In this document: one piece after another, positions 8,494-16,848 of the stretch
Layout of the letters: each line of letters opens with the position of its first letter
Numbering within the stretch: position 1 is the stretch's first letter
Assembly (NCBI RefSeq): GCF_004331465.1
Contig: NZ_SJKB01000033.1
Span: 1 to 42,606 of the forward strand
Origin: Kribbella pittospori
Lineage (GTDB): Bacteria > Actinomycetota > Actinomycetes > Propionibacteriales > Kribbellaceae
DNA length: 42,606 nucleotides
Reading direction: 5' to 3'
The notes under the pieces: model-generated
Databases searched by the model: none
Told to the model about the DNA's origin: nothing
The model's input: only the letters and a program-made list of their open reading frames with translations
Position numbers and translations under genes: made by a program

Positions 8494-8573
8494 GGGACGG
8501 AGTATCTGTCCGCGGTGACACAACGTTCCAGGCACACGTTTCGCGTGATGCAACAGGGGAAGGAAGAAGCCCG

Positions 8574-9872
8574 ATGAGACTGACCTGGGTGCAGCCGGAG
8601 GATCTGCTGCCGCACCAACTGGTCCAATCGCGATCCGAGGGTGTCGACGTCGCCGACGTCGAATCGCGCTGGCTAGCAGCCGGCGGTACGACGGACGCGC
8701 CGGCGTCGGGTGCATCGGATGAGCCAGCCCCTCCTGAACTGCGGACGCTCGCGCGGGAACTGCTCGCGGAGCTGGACGCACGCGCGGAGGAGTGGCACGA
8801 GCCGGCGATCCCCGACCTGCCGTCGCTGGGGCAACCGGTCGACCTCGAGAAGCGGACTCTGAACGCCTGGCTCGGACGAGCCGCCGGGAACCTGCTCGGC
8901 AAACCGGTCGAGAAGATCCCGCGCGAGGGCATCCGGGAGATCTTGCAGTCGTCGGGTCAGTGGCCGTTGTCGCAGTACATCACTGCGGTCGGCGTACCGG
9001 ACGAGGTGCAGAAGCGGTGGCCGTGGAACAAGCGGTCGAAGCCGACCAGCCTGCGCGAGGTCATCGACGGGATGCCGGAGGACGACGACCTCAACTTCGC
9101 CATCCTGGCGCTGCAACTGCTGGAGCGGCACGGCTCCGGGCTGACCACTGAGGACGTGGCGCAGGCGTGGCTGAACGACCTTCCGGCCGGTCGGGTGTTC
9201 ACCGCCGAGCGTGTTGCTTACCGCAACCTTCTGGAAGGTGTGGAGCCGTCCAGAGCAGCCTTGGTCGGCAATCCGTTCCGGGAGTGGATCGGTGCTCAGA
9301 TCCGGACCGACGCGTACGGCTGGGCCCATCCGGGCGACCGCACCGCGGCCGCCCGAGTCGCGCTGGTCGATGCCCGCCTGAGTCACACCGGCGCAGGTGT
9401 CGACGGCGCACTCTGGGTCGCGGCAATGTCCGCCGCCGCTCTGGTGATGGACTCGCCGAGTGAAGTGGCCCTCGCCGGACTCGACGTGATAGCTGCGGAC
9501 GGGGCGATCGCGCGAGCAGTCCGCTTCGGGCTGGATCTCGCGGAGCGTCCGTTGGACGACGCGCTCGACGCCCTGCATGCGGAGTACGGCGACCTGCACT
9601 GGGTGCACGCGGTGAACAACAGCGCGCTGACGGCGTACGCGCTGACCGCTCCGGATTTCGCCACCGCGATCGGCCACTCGGTGATGGGCGGGTGGGACAC
9701 CGACTCGGCCGGGGCGACGGTGGGTGCTGTGTTTGGTGCTGTGCGTGGGGTTCCGGCAGAGTGGTCCACACCACTGGACAACCGGGTGGCCACGAGCCTG
9801 CCGGGGATGAACCAGGTCGCGATCGGCGAGCTGGCACTGAGGACTGTGGAGGTGGCCCGGGGTGGAGTCTGA
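8574..9872 (+). CDS. Divergent ADP-ribosylglycohydrolase family protein
   Basis: The protein is 432 aa. The start is ATG 8574, with GGAAGGA upstream. About 85 N-terminal residues have no recognised fold and include an acidic/Ala-rich linker. The ADPRH core follows: KRTLNAWLGRAAGNLLGKPVEKIP, then EDDDLNF where the family usually has TDDT, and GGWDTDSAGATVGAVFGAV near the C-terminus, which keeps the D-x-D-S metal motif. The change in the first motif and the N-terminal extension set it apart from the paralog at 4957. It is translationally linked to the ribokinase-like gene (overlap 9862-9872). A plausible role is hydrolysis of a riboside, whose free sugar would be the kinase's substrate. Confidence 0.85.
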   Translation: MRLTWVQPEDLLPHQLVQSRSEGVDVADVESRWLAAGGTTDAPASGASDEPAPPELRTLARELLAELDARAEEWHEPAIPDLPSLGQPVDLEKRTLNAWLGRAAGNLLGKPVEKIPREGIREILQSSGQWPLSQYITAVGVPDEVQKRWPWNKRSKPTSLREVIDGMPEDDDLNFAILALQLLERHGSGLTTEDVAQAWLNDLPAGRVFTAERVAYRNLLEGVEPSRAALVGNPFREWIGAQIRTDAYGWAHPGDRTAAARVALVDARLSHTGAGVDGALWVAAMSAAALVMDSPSEVALAGLDVIAADGAIARAVRFGLDLAERPLDDALDALHAEYGDLHWVHAVNNSALTAYALTAPDFATAIGHSVMGGWDTDSAGATVGAVFGAVRGVPAEWSTPLDNRVATSLPGMNQVAIGELALRTVEVARGGV

Positions 9873-10785
9873 GGTTGTCCCAGAAGTTGTCCCTGAAGTT
9901 GTCGTCGTAGGCAGCGCGAACGTGGATCTGGTGCTGCCGGTCCAGCGGATCCCGCGCCCCGGCGAGACTGTGCTTGCGGGGGTGATGACCCGCGGTCCGG
10001 GCGGCAAGGGCGCCAACCAGGCTGTCGCGTCCGCGCGGGCGGGTGCACGGACGGCGATGGTCGCTTCGCTCGGTGACGACGACGGTGGTGCACTGATGCG
10101 CGACGCCCTCGGCAGCTCGGGCGTCGACCTCTCGCTGGTCTCGGCGACCTCCGCCCCGACCGGTACGGCGATCATCACGGTTGACGAGAGTGGTGAGAAC
10201 TCGATCGTGGTCGCCCCCGGTGCGAACGGCGAGCTGACGTTGTCCGAGGCCGCGGCCGCTGCGGTCCGGGCAGCGAAGGTCGTTCTGGCCCAGCTGGAGA
10301 TCCCGTTTCCGACCGTCCAGGACGCGGCGGCGGCGAGCTCTTACTTCATCCTGAACGCGGCGCCGGCGGCCGAGCTCCCGGACGAGTTGCTCGCCGAGGT
10401 CGACCTGCTGGTGGTCAACGAGACCGAGGCCGAGGCGATCGCCGGCACGGACCGGTCCGCGCTGCTGAAGAAGGTGCCGGCCGCCGTCGTCACGCTCGGT
10501 GCCGCTGGCGCGGTGATTCTGACTCGCGGCGACGACGAGATCGCGGTTCCCGGCCTGCCGGTCGACGTGGTCGACACCACGGCTGCGGGGGACACATTCT
10601 GTGGCGTGCTGGCGGCAGCATTGTCTGCCGTGTCAGATACCGACGCGATCACGTCGAGCGACCTGACGAATGCGGTCCGACGCGCTACGGTGGCAGCGTC
10701 ATTGAGTGTTCAGGCGGCGGGGGCGATTCCCTCGGTGCCTCACGGGGATGCAATCGACGCGCGCTACGCGGAGGTATACCTGTGA
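9862..10785 (+). CDS. PfkB family carbohydrate kinase, ribokinase-like
   Basis: The protein is 307 aa, starting at GTG 9862 inside the end of the preceding gene. The first residues (ESEVVPEVVPEVVVVGS) are a small repeat and may be a start-region extension. The core has VVVGSANVDLVLPV, the substrate loop GPGGKGANQAVA near residue 45, and the ATP/catalytic motif DTTAAGDTFCG near residue 237, whose Asp is the base. Overall similarity is to ribokinase, which makes ribose 5-phosphate. Sugar specificity is not certain, since PfkB kinases accept many furanoses. The neighbouring ADPRH-type hydrolase makes ribose or a riboside a reasonable substrate. It overlaps the next gene by ATGA-like coupling (10782-10785). 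Confidence 0.88.
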   Translation: MESEVVPEVVPEVVVVGSANVDLVLPVQRIPRPGETVLAGVMTRGPGGKGANQAVASARAGARTAMVASLGDDDGGALMRDALGSSGVDLSLVSATSAPTGTAIITVDESGENSIVVAPGANGELTLSEAAAAAVRAAKVVLAQLEIPFPTVQDAAAASSYFILNAAPAAELPDELLAEVDLLVVNETEAEAIAGTDRSALLKKVPAAVVTLGAAGAVILTRGDDEIAVPGLPVDVVDTTAAGDTFCGVLAAALSAVSDTDAITSSDLTNAVRRATVAASLSVQAAGAIPSVPHGDAIDARYAEVYL

Positions 10786-12770
10786 ATCCGCTCGAGCCGC
10801 GGCCCATCGATCTACCCGCCCGGGTGGATCTGGGGCTTCGGGCCGACCTGTCGTTCCTCGACGACGCCAAGATCCTCGGCGCCCCGGAGGACCCGGCCGA
10901 CCTGCCGCGGTGGCGCGCCAAGCTGGCCGAGTGGCTGATCGGTGCCTACGACCGGACGCCGTACGACGGCTCCCACTACGAGGTCCCCGGTCGCGAGTGG
11001 ACCCAGACGGCGTACTCGGTGGCGCTGGTCTGGCTCTGGGACGACCAGTTGTACGACGTCGAGACCGGCAGGTTCACGCCGGAGAAGTTCGTCCAGCACG
11101 GTGTCGCCGACTTCGGTGGGTACGACGCGGTCGTGCTCTGGCACGCCTATCCGGTGATCGGGATCGACTCGCGCAACCAGTTCGACTTCTACCGGGACGC
11201 GCCCGGTCTTCGGCAGCTGATCGACGACCTGCACCGGCTCGGGCTGAAGGTGTTCTTCGACTACAACCCGTGGGACGTCGGCACCCGCCGCGCGGCCCGT
11301 TCGGACGCCGAGGAGTTCGCGGCGCTGGTCACGGAGTACGACGTCGACGGCGTCTTCCTGGACACGTTGAAGGAAGGCGACCCGGCCTTCACTCGCGCGC
11401 TGCGCAAGGCGAATCCGGCGATCGCACTCGAGGGCGAGTCACGGTTGCCGATGGCAAGGATCGGCGACCACGCGCTGTCCTGGGCGCAGTGGTTCGCCGA
11501 CACTCACGCGCCCGGCATCCTGCGTGCGCACCTGTTCGAGCGCCGGCACATGATGCACCACACCCGCCGGTGGAACCGCGACCACAGTGACGAGTTGCAG
11601 TCCGCGTGGATCAACGGCGTCGGCATGCTGGTCTGGGAGTCCGTGTTCTCCGCGTGGGTCGGCTGGAACGCGCGCGACCGCGCCACGCTGCGGCGGATGG
11701 TCGCGGCGCAGCGGGCGTTCGCGCCGGTGCTGCTGAACGGCGACTGGATCCAGTTGACCCCGGAGATCCCGGACAAGGCGCGCACGCACGGCGTCTACGG
11801 TTCGCGGTTCGACCTGGCCGACATCACCTTCTGGACGCTGATCAACCGCGACGAGGAGGACTTCGACGGCATCGTGCTGCGCTCGGAGGACCAGGTCGGC
11901 GACTGGTACGACGTGACCTCCGGCGTGCCGATCACCTCGGACGACGACGGTGTCCACCTGGTCGTGCCGGGTCGTGGCGTCGCCGGGATCATCCGGGTGG
12001 GCGCGACCGCCGGCTCGTCCTGCCGGACGACCGCTCGCAAGCTGGGCACGATGCCGCGTCCGCATCTGAAGGACTCCGCGTTCCCGATGGCGCCGGCCCG
12101 CCGGCTTCCCGTTCCCGAGGTTTCCGGTGCCGCGTCGCTCGGCCCGGTGGTCGACGTACCGGCGGGGGAGCAGGTGCTGAAGGTGCGGCACCGGCGACGC
12201 GAGACCGGGTTGTACGACCAAGCGCCGTACGTGGAGGAGTGGAAGCCGCTGCCGCCACGCCTGCACGACATGCGGACGGAGACGCGCGAGGTTTCGCTCA
12301 CCGGTGTGTCGGTGGCGATCACCGAGGTGACCAACGCGCAGTACGCCGAGTTCCTCGCCACGACCAGGTATCGGCCGCTGGTGCCGAACCGTTTCCTCGC
12401 GCACTGGGTCGACGGCGCGCCGGCTCCGGGGACCGAGGACCAGCCGGTGACGTACGTCGACCTGCCGGACGCGCGGGCGTATGCGGCCTGGCGTGGTGGG
12501 CGGTTGCCGACCGAGGACGAGTGGCAGGTCGCCGCCGGGCTGGACGGGTTCACCCGCGCCGAGCCCCTGGTGTGGAACCTGACCGAGAGCGAGCACCGGG
12601 ACGGACGCAGCCGGTTCTGCATCCTCAAGGGCGGTTCGCACTATGCGGCCGAGGGCTCCGACTGGTACGCCGACGGCGGTCCGCAGGAGCCGGACGTGAG
12701 CTTCAAGTTGGTGCTGACCGGTGGTGGTCTCGATCGCTCCGAGACCATCGGATTCAGGTGTGCGGGATGA
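10782..12770 (+). CDS. TIM-barrel glycoside-hydrolase-like protein fused to an FGE/C-type-lectin-like domain
   Basis: The protein is 662 aa. Residues 1 to about 400 look like a TIM-barrel carbohydrate enzyme: SVALVWLWDDQLYDVE, GLKVFFDYNPWDVG, YDVDGVFLDTLKEGDP and IALEGESRLPMARIGD. These offer Asp and Glu candidates for catalysis. Residues from about 500 resemble the sulfatase-modifying (FGE/SUMF1) fold: VAITEVTNAQYAEFLA, AAWRGGRLPTEDEWQVAAG, LVWNLTESEH, FCILKGGSHY and the C-terminal GFRCAG. The two cysteines expected after the RGGS and SYC positions of true formylglycine-generating enzymes are absent (GGSHYAAEGSDWYADGG), so this domain probably binds a ligand rather than oxidising cysteine. 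No signal peptide is seen, so the protein is cytoplasmic. It overlaps both neighbours, placing it firmly in the pathway. Confidence 0.8.
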   Translation: MNPLEPRPIDLPARVDLGLRADLSFLDDAKILGAPEDPADLPRWRAKLAEWLIGAYDRTPYDGSHYEVPGREWTQTAYSVALVWLWDDQLYDVETGRFTPEKFVQHGVADFGGYDAVVLWHAYPVIGIDSRNQFDFYRDAPGLRQLIDDLHRLGLKVFFDYNPWDVGTRRAARSDAEEFAALVTEYDVDGVFLDTLKEGDPAFTRALRKANPAIALEGESRLPMARIGDHALSWAQWFADTHAPGILRAHLFERRHMMHHTRRWNRDHSDELQSAWINGVGMLVWESVFSAWVGWNARDRATLRRMVAAQRAFAPVLLNGDWIQLTPEIPDKARTHGVYGSRFDLADITFWTLINRDEEDFDGIVLRSEDQVGDWYDVTSGVPITSDDDGVHLVVPGRGVAGIIRVGATAGSSCRTTARKLGTMPRPHLKDSAFPMAPARRLPVPEVSGAASLGPVVDVPAGEQVLKVRHRRRETGLYDQAPYVEEWKPLPPRLHDMRTETREVSLTGVSVAITEVTNAQYAEFLATTRYRPLVPNRFLAHWVDGAPAPGTEDQPVTYVDLPDARAYAAWRGGRLPTEDEWQVAAGLDGFTRAEPLVWNLTESEHRDGRSRFCILKGGSHYAAEGSDWYADGGPQEPDVSFKLVLTGGGLDRSETIGFRCAG

Positions 12771-13954
12771 GAGCAGCGCCACTTGACGGCGTGAAGGTGC
12801 TCGAGGCGGCGACGCTGTTCGCGGGACCGCTCGCAGCGACGTTCCTGGGTGACTTCGGGGCCGACGTCACCAAGATCGAGCACCCGGCGCGGCCCGATGC
12901 CGCCCGGACGCACGGCGCGTCGAAGGATGGCGTCGGACTGTGGTTCAAGACTCTGGGGCGGAACAAGCGGATCGCGACACTCGACCTGTCCCGCGGTCGT
13001 GACGTCTTCCTCGACCTGGTGCGCACGCAGGACGTCCTGGTCGAGAACTTCCGGCCGGGCACGCTGGAGCGGTGGGGACTCGGTCCCGACGTGTTGCTGG
13101 CGGCGAATCCGCGGCTGGTCATCGCCAGGGTGACTGCGTTCGGCCAGGTCGGGCCGTGGTCCAACCGGCCCGGGTTCGGGTCGCTGGCCGAGGCGATGAG
13201 CGGGTTCGCGGCCGTCACGGGTGAGCCGGACGGGCCGCCGACGCTGCCGCCGTTCGGGCTGGCGGACGGCATCACCGCTCTGGCCACGGCGTACGCCGTG
13301 ATGGTCGCGCTGCGCGAGCGGGATCGGTCCGGGGCCGGTCAGGTGATCGACATGGCGATCATCGAGCCGATCCTGATGATGCTCGGTGGCGGGATCACGG
13401 CGTACCAGCAGACCGGGTACGTCCAGCCGCGGCTTGGGAACCGGTCGTCGAACAACGCTCCGCGCAATGTGTACAAGACCGCGGACGGACGCTGGGTTGC
13501 CGTGTCGACCAGCTCGCAGAGCATCGCCGAGCGGGTGGTGACGCTGGTCGGTCGTGCGGACCTCGTGGCGCAGCCGTGGTTCGCCACCGGGCGCGAGCGG
13601 GCGCAGCACGCCGACGAACTGGACGACGCCGTCGGGTCGTGGATCGCCGAGCGGCCGCTGGACGAGGTGATGGCGGAGTTCGAGAAGGCCGAGGCCGCCG
13701 TCGGTCCGGTGCACGACATCCGCGGCATCATGACCGACCCGCAGTACGCCGCGCTGAACACGATCGTCGCCGTGGACGACGACGAACTCGGCGGACCGGT
13801 GCAGATGCAGAACGTGCTGTTCCGGCTGTCCGAATCGCCGGGATCGATCCGCTGGGCAGGCCGGCCGCACGGCGCGAACACCGACGAGGTGCTCGCCGAG
13901 ATCGGGGTCAGTCCGGAGCAACTCGCTGCGCTGCGCGCGGCCGGCGTGGTTTGA
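12767..13954 (+). CDS. Class III CoA-transferase (CaiB/BaiF family)
   Basis: The start is ATG 12767, overlapping the previous stop by ATGA. The frame is open far upstream, but similarity begins here with PLDGVKVLEAATLFAGPLA. The protein is 395 aa with family motifs FGADVTKIEHP, NKRIATLDLS, LVENFRPGTLERWGLG, SGFAAVTGEPDGPP and the catalytic Asp within FGLADGITAL. The enzyme moves CoA from one acyl-CoA to a free acid through a glutamyl-/aspartyl-anhydride type intermediate. A CitE-like lyase gene follows 24 bp later. Such pairs are known to activate a hydroxy acid to its CoA ester and then cleave it. The acid used here is unknown. Confidence 0.9.
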   Translation: MRAAPLDGVKVLEAATLFAGPLAATFLGDFGADVTKIEHPARPDAARTHGASKDGVGLWFKTLGRNKRIATLDLSRGRDVFLDLVRTQDVLVENFRPGTLERWGLGPDVLLAANPRLVIARVTAFGQVGPWSNRPGFGSLAEAMSGFAAVTGEPDGPPTLPPFGLADGITALATAYAVMVALRERDRSGAGQVIDMAIIEPILMMLGGGITAYQQTGYVQPRLGNRSSNNAPRNVYKTADGRWVAVSTSSQSIAERVVTLVGRADLVAQPWFATGRERAQHADELDDAVGSWIAERPLDEVMAEFEKAEAAVGPVHDIRGIMTDPQYAALNTIVAVDDDELGGPVQMQNVLFRLSESPGSIRWAGRPHGANTDEVLAEIGVSPEQLAALRAAGVV

Positions 13955-13978
13955 CGCTGATGCCTGAGGGGGCTTGAC

Positions 13979-14806
13979 GTGCTGACGGCACTGTACGTAC
14001 CGGCCAACCGGCCGGATCGGTTCGCGAAGGCTGTTGCCGCAGGCCCCGATCTGGTCGTGTTCGACCTGGAGGACGCGGTCCCGGTCGACGACAAGGTGGA
14101 CGCGCGCGGCTGGGCAGTCGCCTGGATCGCAGCGAACGCGGCCGGTTCGGTGGAGGTCAGGGTGAACGCGCCGGGTTCGCCGTGGATCGAGGACGACCTG
14201 GCCGCGGTGGCCGCCCTGCCGGTGATCCGGATCCGGGTGCCGAAGGTGGAGAGCGCGGGCGACGTCCACTCGATCCTGGAACAGGTGCCGACGGCAAGGA
14301 TCACCGCGCTGATCGAGTCGCCGCTGGGTCTGGAGCGCGCGTTCGAGATCGCGTCCGCGGATCCGCGGGTGGTGGCGATCGCGCTCGGCGAGGCTGATCT
14401 GTCGAGTGCATTGGGTGTGGACGGATCGGCCGGATTGGCGTGGGCGCGCGGGCGGCTGGTGTCGGCGTCGCGGGCGGCCGGACTGGGCGCTCCGATGATG
14501 TCGGTGTATCCCCGGGTGAACGACCTCGACGGCTTGCGGCAGACCAGTCTGGAGGGCCGTGCCCTCGGATTCGTCGGACGTACGGCGATCCATCCGCGGC
14601 AGTTGGCCACGATCGTCGAGTCCTTCACGCCGACCGCCGTACAGCTCGCCGAAGCGGAGGCTTTGCTGGCCGCAGTCGACAAGGCTGGGGTCTCCGACGG
14701 CGGCGTCATCGTCCTTCCGGACGGCCGGATGGTCGATCCCGCCATGGTGGGGCGCGCCCGCGAGCTCAGCACCCTGATGCGGGAGATCGAGTCCAGGTCA
14801 AGTTAG
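13979..14806 (+). CDS. HpcH/HpaI aldolase, CitE-like CoA-ester lyase
   Basis: The protein is 275 aa, starting at GTG 13979. A GAGGGG stretch near 13966 could act as ribosome site. It carries the CitE-family motifs LYVPANRPDRFAKA, VVFDLEDAV (acidic metal/CoA region), the conserved Arg in VEVRVNAPGSPW, TALIESPLGLERAFEIAS and IALGEADLSSALG, whose Glu and Asp bind Mg. Family members cleave malyl-, citramalyl- or methylmalyl-CoA into acetyl- or propionyl-CoA and a keto acid. With the CoA-transferase upstream it makes a two-step module for splitting a hydroxy acid. There is no CitD or CitF gene nearby, so it is not part of citrate lyase proper. Confidence 0.88.
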   Translation: MLTALYVPANRPDRFAKAVAAGPDLVVFDLEDAVPVDDKVDARGWAVAWIAANAAGSVEVRVNAPGSPWIEDDLAAVAALPVIRIRVPKVESAGDVHSILEQVPTARITALIESPLGLERAFEIASADPRVVAIALGEADLSSALGVDGSAGLAWARGRLVSASRAAGLGAPMMSVYPRVNDLDGLRQTSLEGRALGFVGRTAIHPRQLATIVESFTPTAVQLAEAEALLAAVDKAGVSDGGVIVLPDGRMVDPAMVGRARELSTLMREIESRSS

Positions 14807-14815
14807 GCTCGACCT

Positions 14816-16411
14816 ATGCTGCCGCGCAGTGTTGATGCCGTGGTGATCGGCTCGGGGCCGAACGGCCTGGTGAGCGCGATCGCCCTTGCCGACGCGGGCT
14901 GGGACGTCCTGGTGCTGGAGGCCGCCGAAACCTTCGGGGGTGCGGTCCGGTCGACCGAGGACGACGGTTGGATCAGTGATCGTTTCAGTTCGAACTATCC
15001 GTTGGGCGTGGCGTCACCGGTCATGCGCGCACTGGAGTTGGAGAAGTTCGGCCTGAAGTGGGCGCACGCGCCGCTTCCGCTGGTGCATCTGCTCGATGCC
15101 GAGGAAGGCACCTCGGTCGCGATCCACCCCGATCCCGAGGACACCGCGAAGTCGATCGGCTCCGACCACCCGGGCGACGGCGAAGCCTGGCTTCGGCTCT
15201 ACCAGCAGTACGTCGCGATCCGCGAGCCGCTGCTGAAGTCACTGCTCACCTCGTGGCCTCCGGTCGTGCCTGGCATCAAGCTGGCGCGCAAGCTCGGGTC
15301 GGCGGGGGAGTTGCTGCGGTTCGCGCGGTTCATGGCGATGCCGATGCACCGGATGGGCAAGGAACTGTTCGCCGGCCCGCGCGGAGCGGCGTTGCTGGCG
15401 GGCAACGCGCTGCACGCCGATTCGCCGCTGTCCGGCAGCGTCAGCGGCACGATGGGCTGGCTGCTCGCGATGTTGGCGCAGGACGTCGGCTATCCGGTGG
15501 CCACTGGCGGATCGAGCGCATTCTCGGGTGCTCTGGTGCGCCGTGCCGAGCGCGCGGGCGCTTTGCTCATCTCGGGTACGCCGGTCTCCGCGATCGACGT
15601 GTCATCCGGCCGAGTGACCGGCGTACGGACCGCGTCCGGGGAGACCGTCGCGGTGAGCCGGGCGGTGATCGCGGACACGTCTGCCCCGGTGCTCTACAAC
15701 AACTTGTTGCCTGGTGCAACGATTCCGGCGGGGCTCCGGCGGGATCTGGACGAGCGGTTCGAGTGGGATTACCCGACGGTGAAGCTGAACTTCCGGCTGA
15801 GCGGGCCGATCCCGTGGAGGTCGGCCGAGGCACGGTCCGCCGGGGTGGTCCATCTCGGAGGTATGGCGGACGAGCTCGTGCACCTGTCCGCGGACCTCGA
15901 CACCGGCCGGGTGCCGTCGCAGCCGTTCCTGCTGATCGGGCAGTCCACGAAGTCGGATCCGTCCCGGTCGCCGGACGGGACCGAGGCGGTCTGGGCGTAC
16001 TCGCACCTGCCGCGCGGGATCGCGGACGACGAGTCCGCCGGCAAGCTGGCCGGCCGGATGGAACGCGCGATCGAACGCTTCGCACCGGGGTTCGGTGAGC
16101 TGATCATCTCGCGCGATCTGCAACGGCCGAGTGCCCTCGAGTCCGGCAACGCGGCCCTCGGCCTCGGCGCTGTCGGCGGCGGCACCATGCAGCTCCACCA
16201 GCAACTCGTGTTCCGCCCGACCATCGGTCTGGGCAGTCCGCGCACGTTCGTCGCCGGTCTCTACCTGGGCAGCTCCGCCATCCACCCCGGTGGCGGCGTC
16301 CACGGAGCCTGCGGCCACCTCGCCGCGCGCACCGCCCTCCGCGACGCCTCGATCATCGGGCCGCTCACCCGCACCCTCCCGACCGCAACCCTCCGCCACC
16401 TCCAGCGTTGA
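14816..16411 (+). CDS. FAD-dependent oxidoreductase, phytoene-desaturase-like
   Basis: The protein is 531 aa, starting at ATG 14816, ten bases after the lyase gene. The N-terminus is a dinucleotide-binding fold (DAVVIGSGPNGLVSAIALADAG, then VLVLEAAETFGGAVRS). The C-terminus has the second FAD contact (LYLGSSAIHPGGGVHGACG). The overall pattern is that of the CrtI/RetSat/PYROXD2 group of NAD(P)/FAD-dependent oxidoreductases. No carotenoid or terpenoid genes are nearby, so a carotenoid role is not supported. It follows the CoA-transferase and lyase closely and may belong to the same transcript. Substrate unknown. Confidence 0.85.
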   Translation: MLPRSVDAVVIGSGPNGLVSAIALADAGWDVLVLEAAETFGGAVRSTEDDGWISDRFSSNYPLGVASPVMRALELEKFGLKWAHAPLPLVHLLDAEEGTSVAIHPDPEDTAKSIGSDHPGDGEAWLRLYQQYVAIREPLLKSLLTSWPPVVPGIKLARKLGSAGELLRFARFMAMPMHRMGKELFAGPRGAALLAGNALHADSPLSGSVSGTMGWLLAMLAQDVGYPVATGGSSAFSGALVRRAERAGALLISGTPVSAIDVSSGRVTGVRTASGETVAVSRAVIADTSAPVLYNNLLPGATIPAGLRRDLDERFEWDYPTVKLNFRLSGPIPWRSAEARSAGVVHLGGMADELVHLSADLDTGRVPSQPFLLIGQSTKSDPSRSPDGTEAVWAYSHLPRGIADDESAGKLAGRMERAIERFAPGFGELIISRDLQRPSALESGNAALGLGAVGGGTMQLHQQLVFRPTIGLGSPRTFVAGLYLGSSAIHPGGGVHGACGHLAARTALRDASIIGPLTRTLPTATLRHLQR

Positions 16412-16412
16412 C

Positions 16413-16820
16413 GTGAGACTCGACGAATCCACCTGCAGAGCCCGTGTGGCGGCGGCGCGGGTGGGGCGGTTGGCGACGACCGGCGGTGACCAGCGGCCGC
16501 ACGTCGTACCGGTGACCTATGCGGTGCGCGGGGACGAGTTGTTCATCGGGATCGATCAGAAGCCGAAGACGACGACCGATCTGAAGCGGTTGCGGAACAT
16601 CGCGGAGAACGACCGCGTGGCGGTCCTGGTCGACCAGTACGACGAGGACTGGACGCATCTGTGGTGGGTGCGCGTCGACGGCGTCGCGCGGGTGGTGGAG
16701 GCTCGGTCTGCCGCGCTGGAGTTGCTGGCGGCGAAGTATCCGCAGTACGAGGCGGATCCGCCGCGTGGACCGGTGATCGGGATCCGGGTCGACCGATGGT
16801 CCGGGTGGTCGTACTCCTGA
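16413..16820 (+). CDS. PPOX-class probable F420-dependent oxidoreductase
   Basis: The protein is 135 aa. GTG 16413 lies one base past the previous stop. The frame is open upstream, but similarity starts at this codon. It is a split-beta-barrel flavin/F420-binding protein: VGRLATTGGDQRPHVVPVTY near the N-terminus, LKRLRNIAENDRVAVLVD in the middle and GVARVV near residue 90. The short length and conserved WWVRVDG fit the TIGR03668-type actinobacterial family, which is thought to use F420 or FMN. Substrate unknown. The sigma-factor gene follows 28 bp downstream on the same strand. Confidence 0.82.
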   Translation: MRLDESTCRARVAAARVGRLATTGGDQRPHVVPVTYAVRGDELFIGIDQKPKTTTDLKRLRNIAENDRVAVLVDQYDEDWTHLWWVRVDGVARVVEARSAALELLAAKYPQYEADPPRGPVIGIRVDRWSGWSYS

Positions 16821-16848
16821 CGCGTAGGGTGCTGGGAGGGAGGTGCGG

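Noticed and set aside
6091..8577. 828-codon forward frame opposite the discoidin-like and PhoD-type genes
   Set aside because: The reverse strand has two clear protein families with signal peptides. The forward frame has no domain and is a compositional artefact.
10782..12770. Annotation of the fusion protein as an active formylglycine-generating enzyme
   Set aside because: The two required Cys positions are not Cys and no sulfatase gene is near. Only the fold similarity is kept.
14816..16411. Carotenoid biosynthesis (phytoene desaturase) role for the FAD enzyme
   Set aside because: No phytoene synthase, GGPP synthase or other terpenoid gene is in the window. The sequence fits the broad CrtI/RetSat-like group only.
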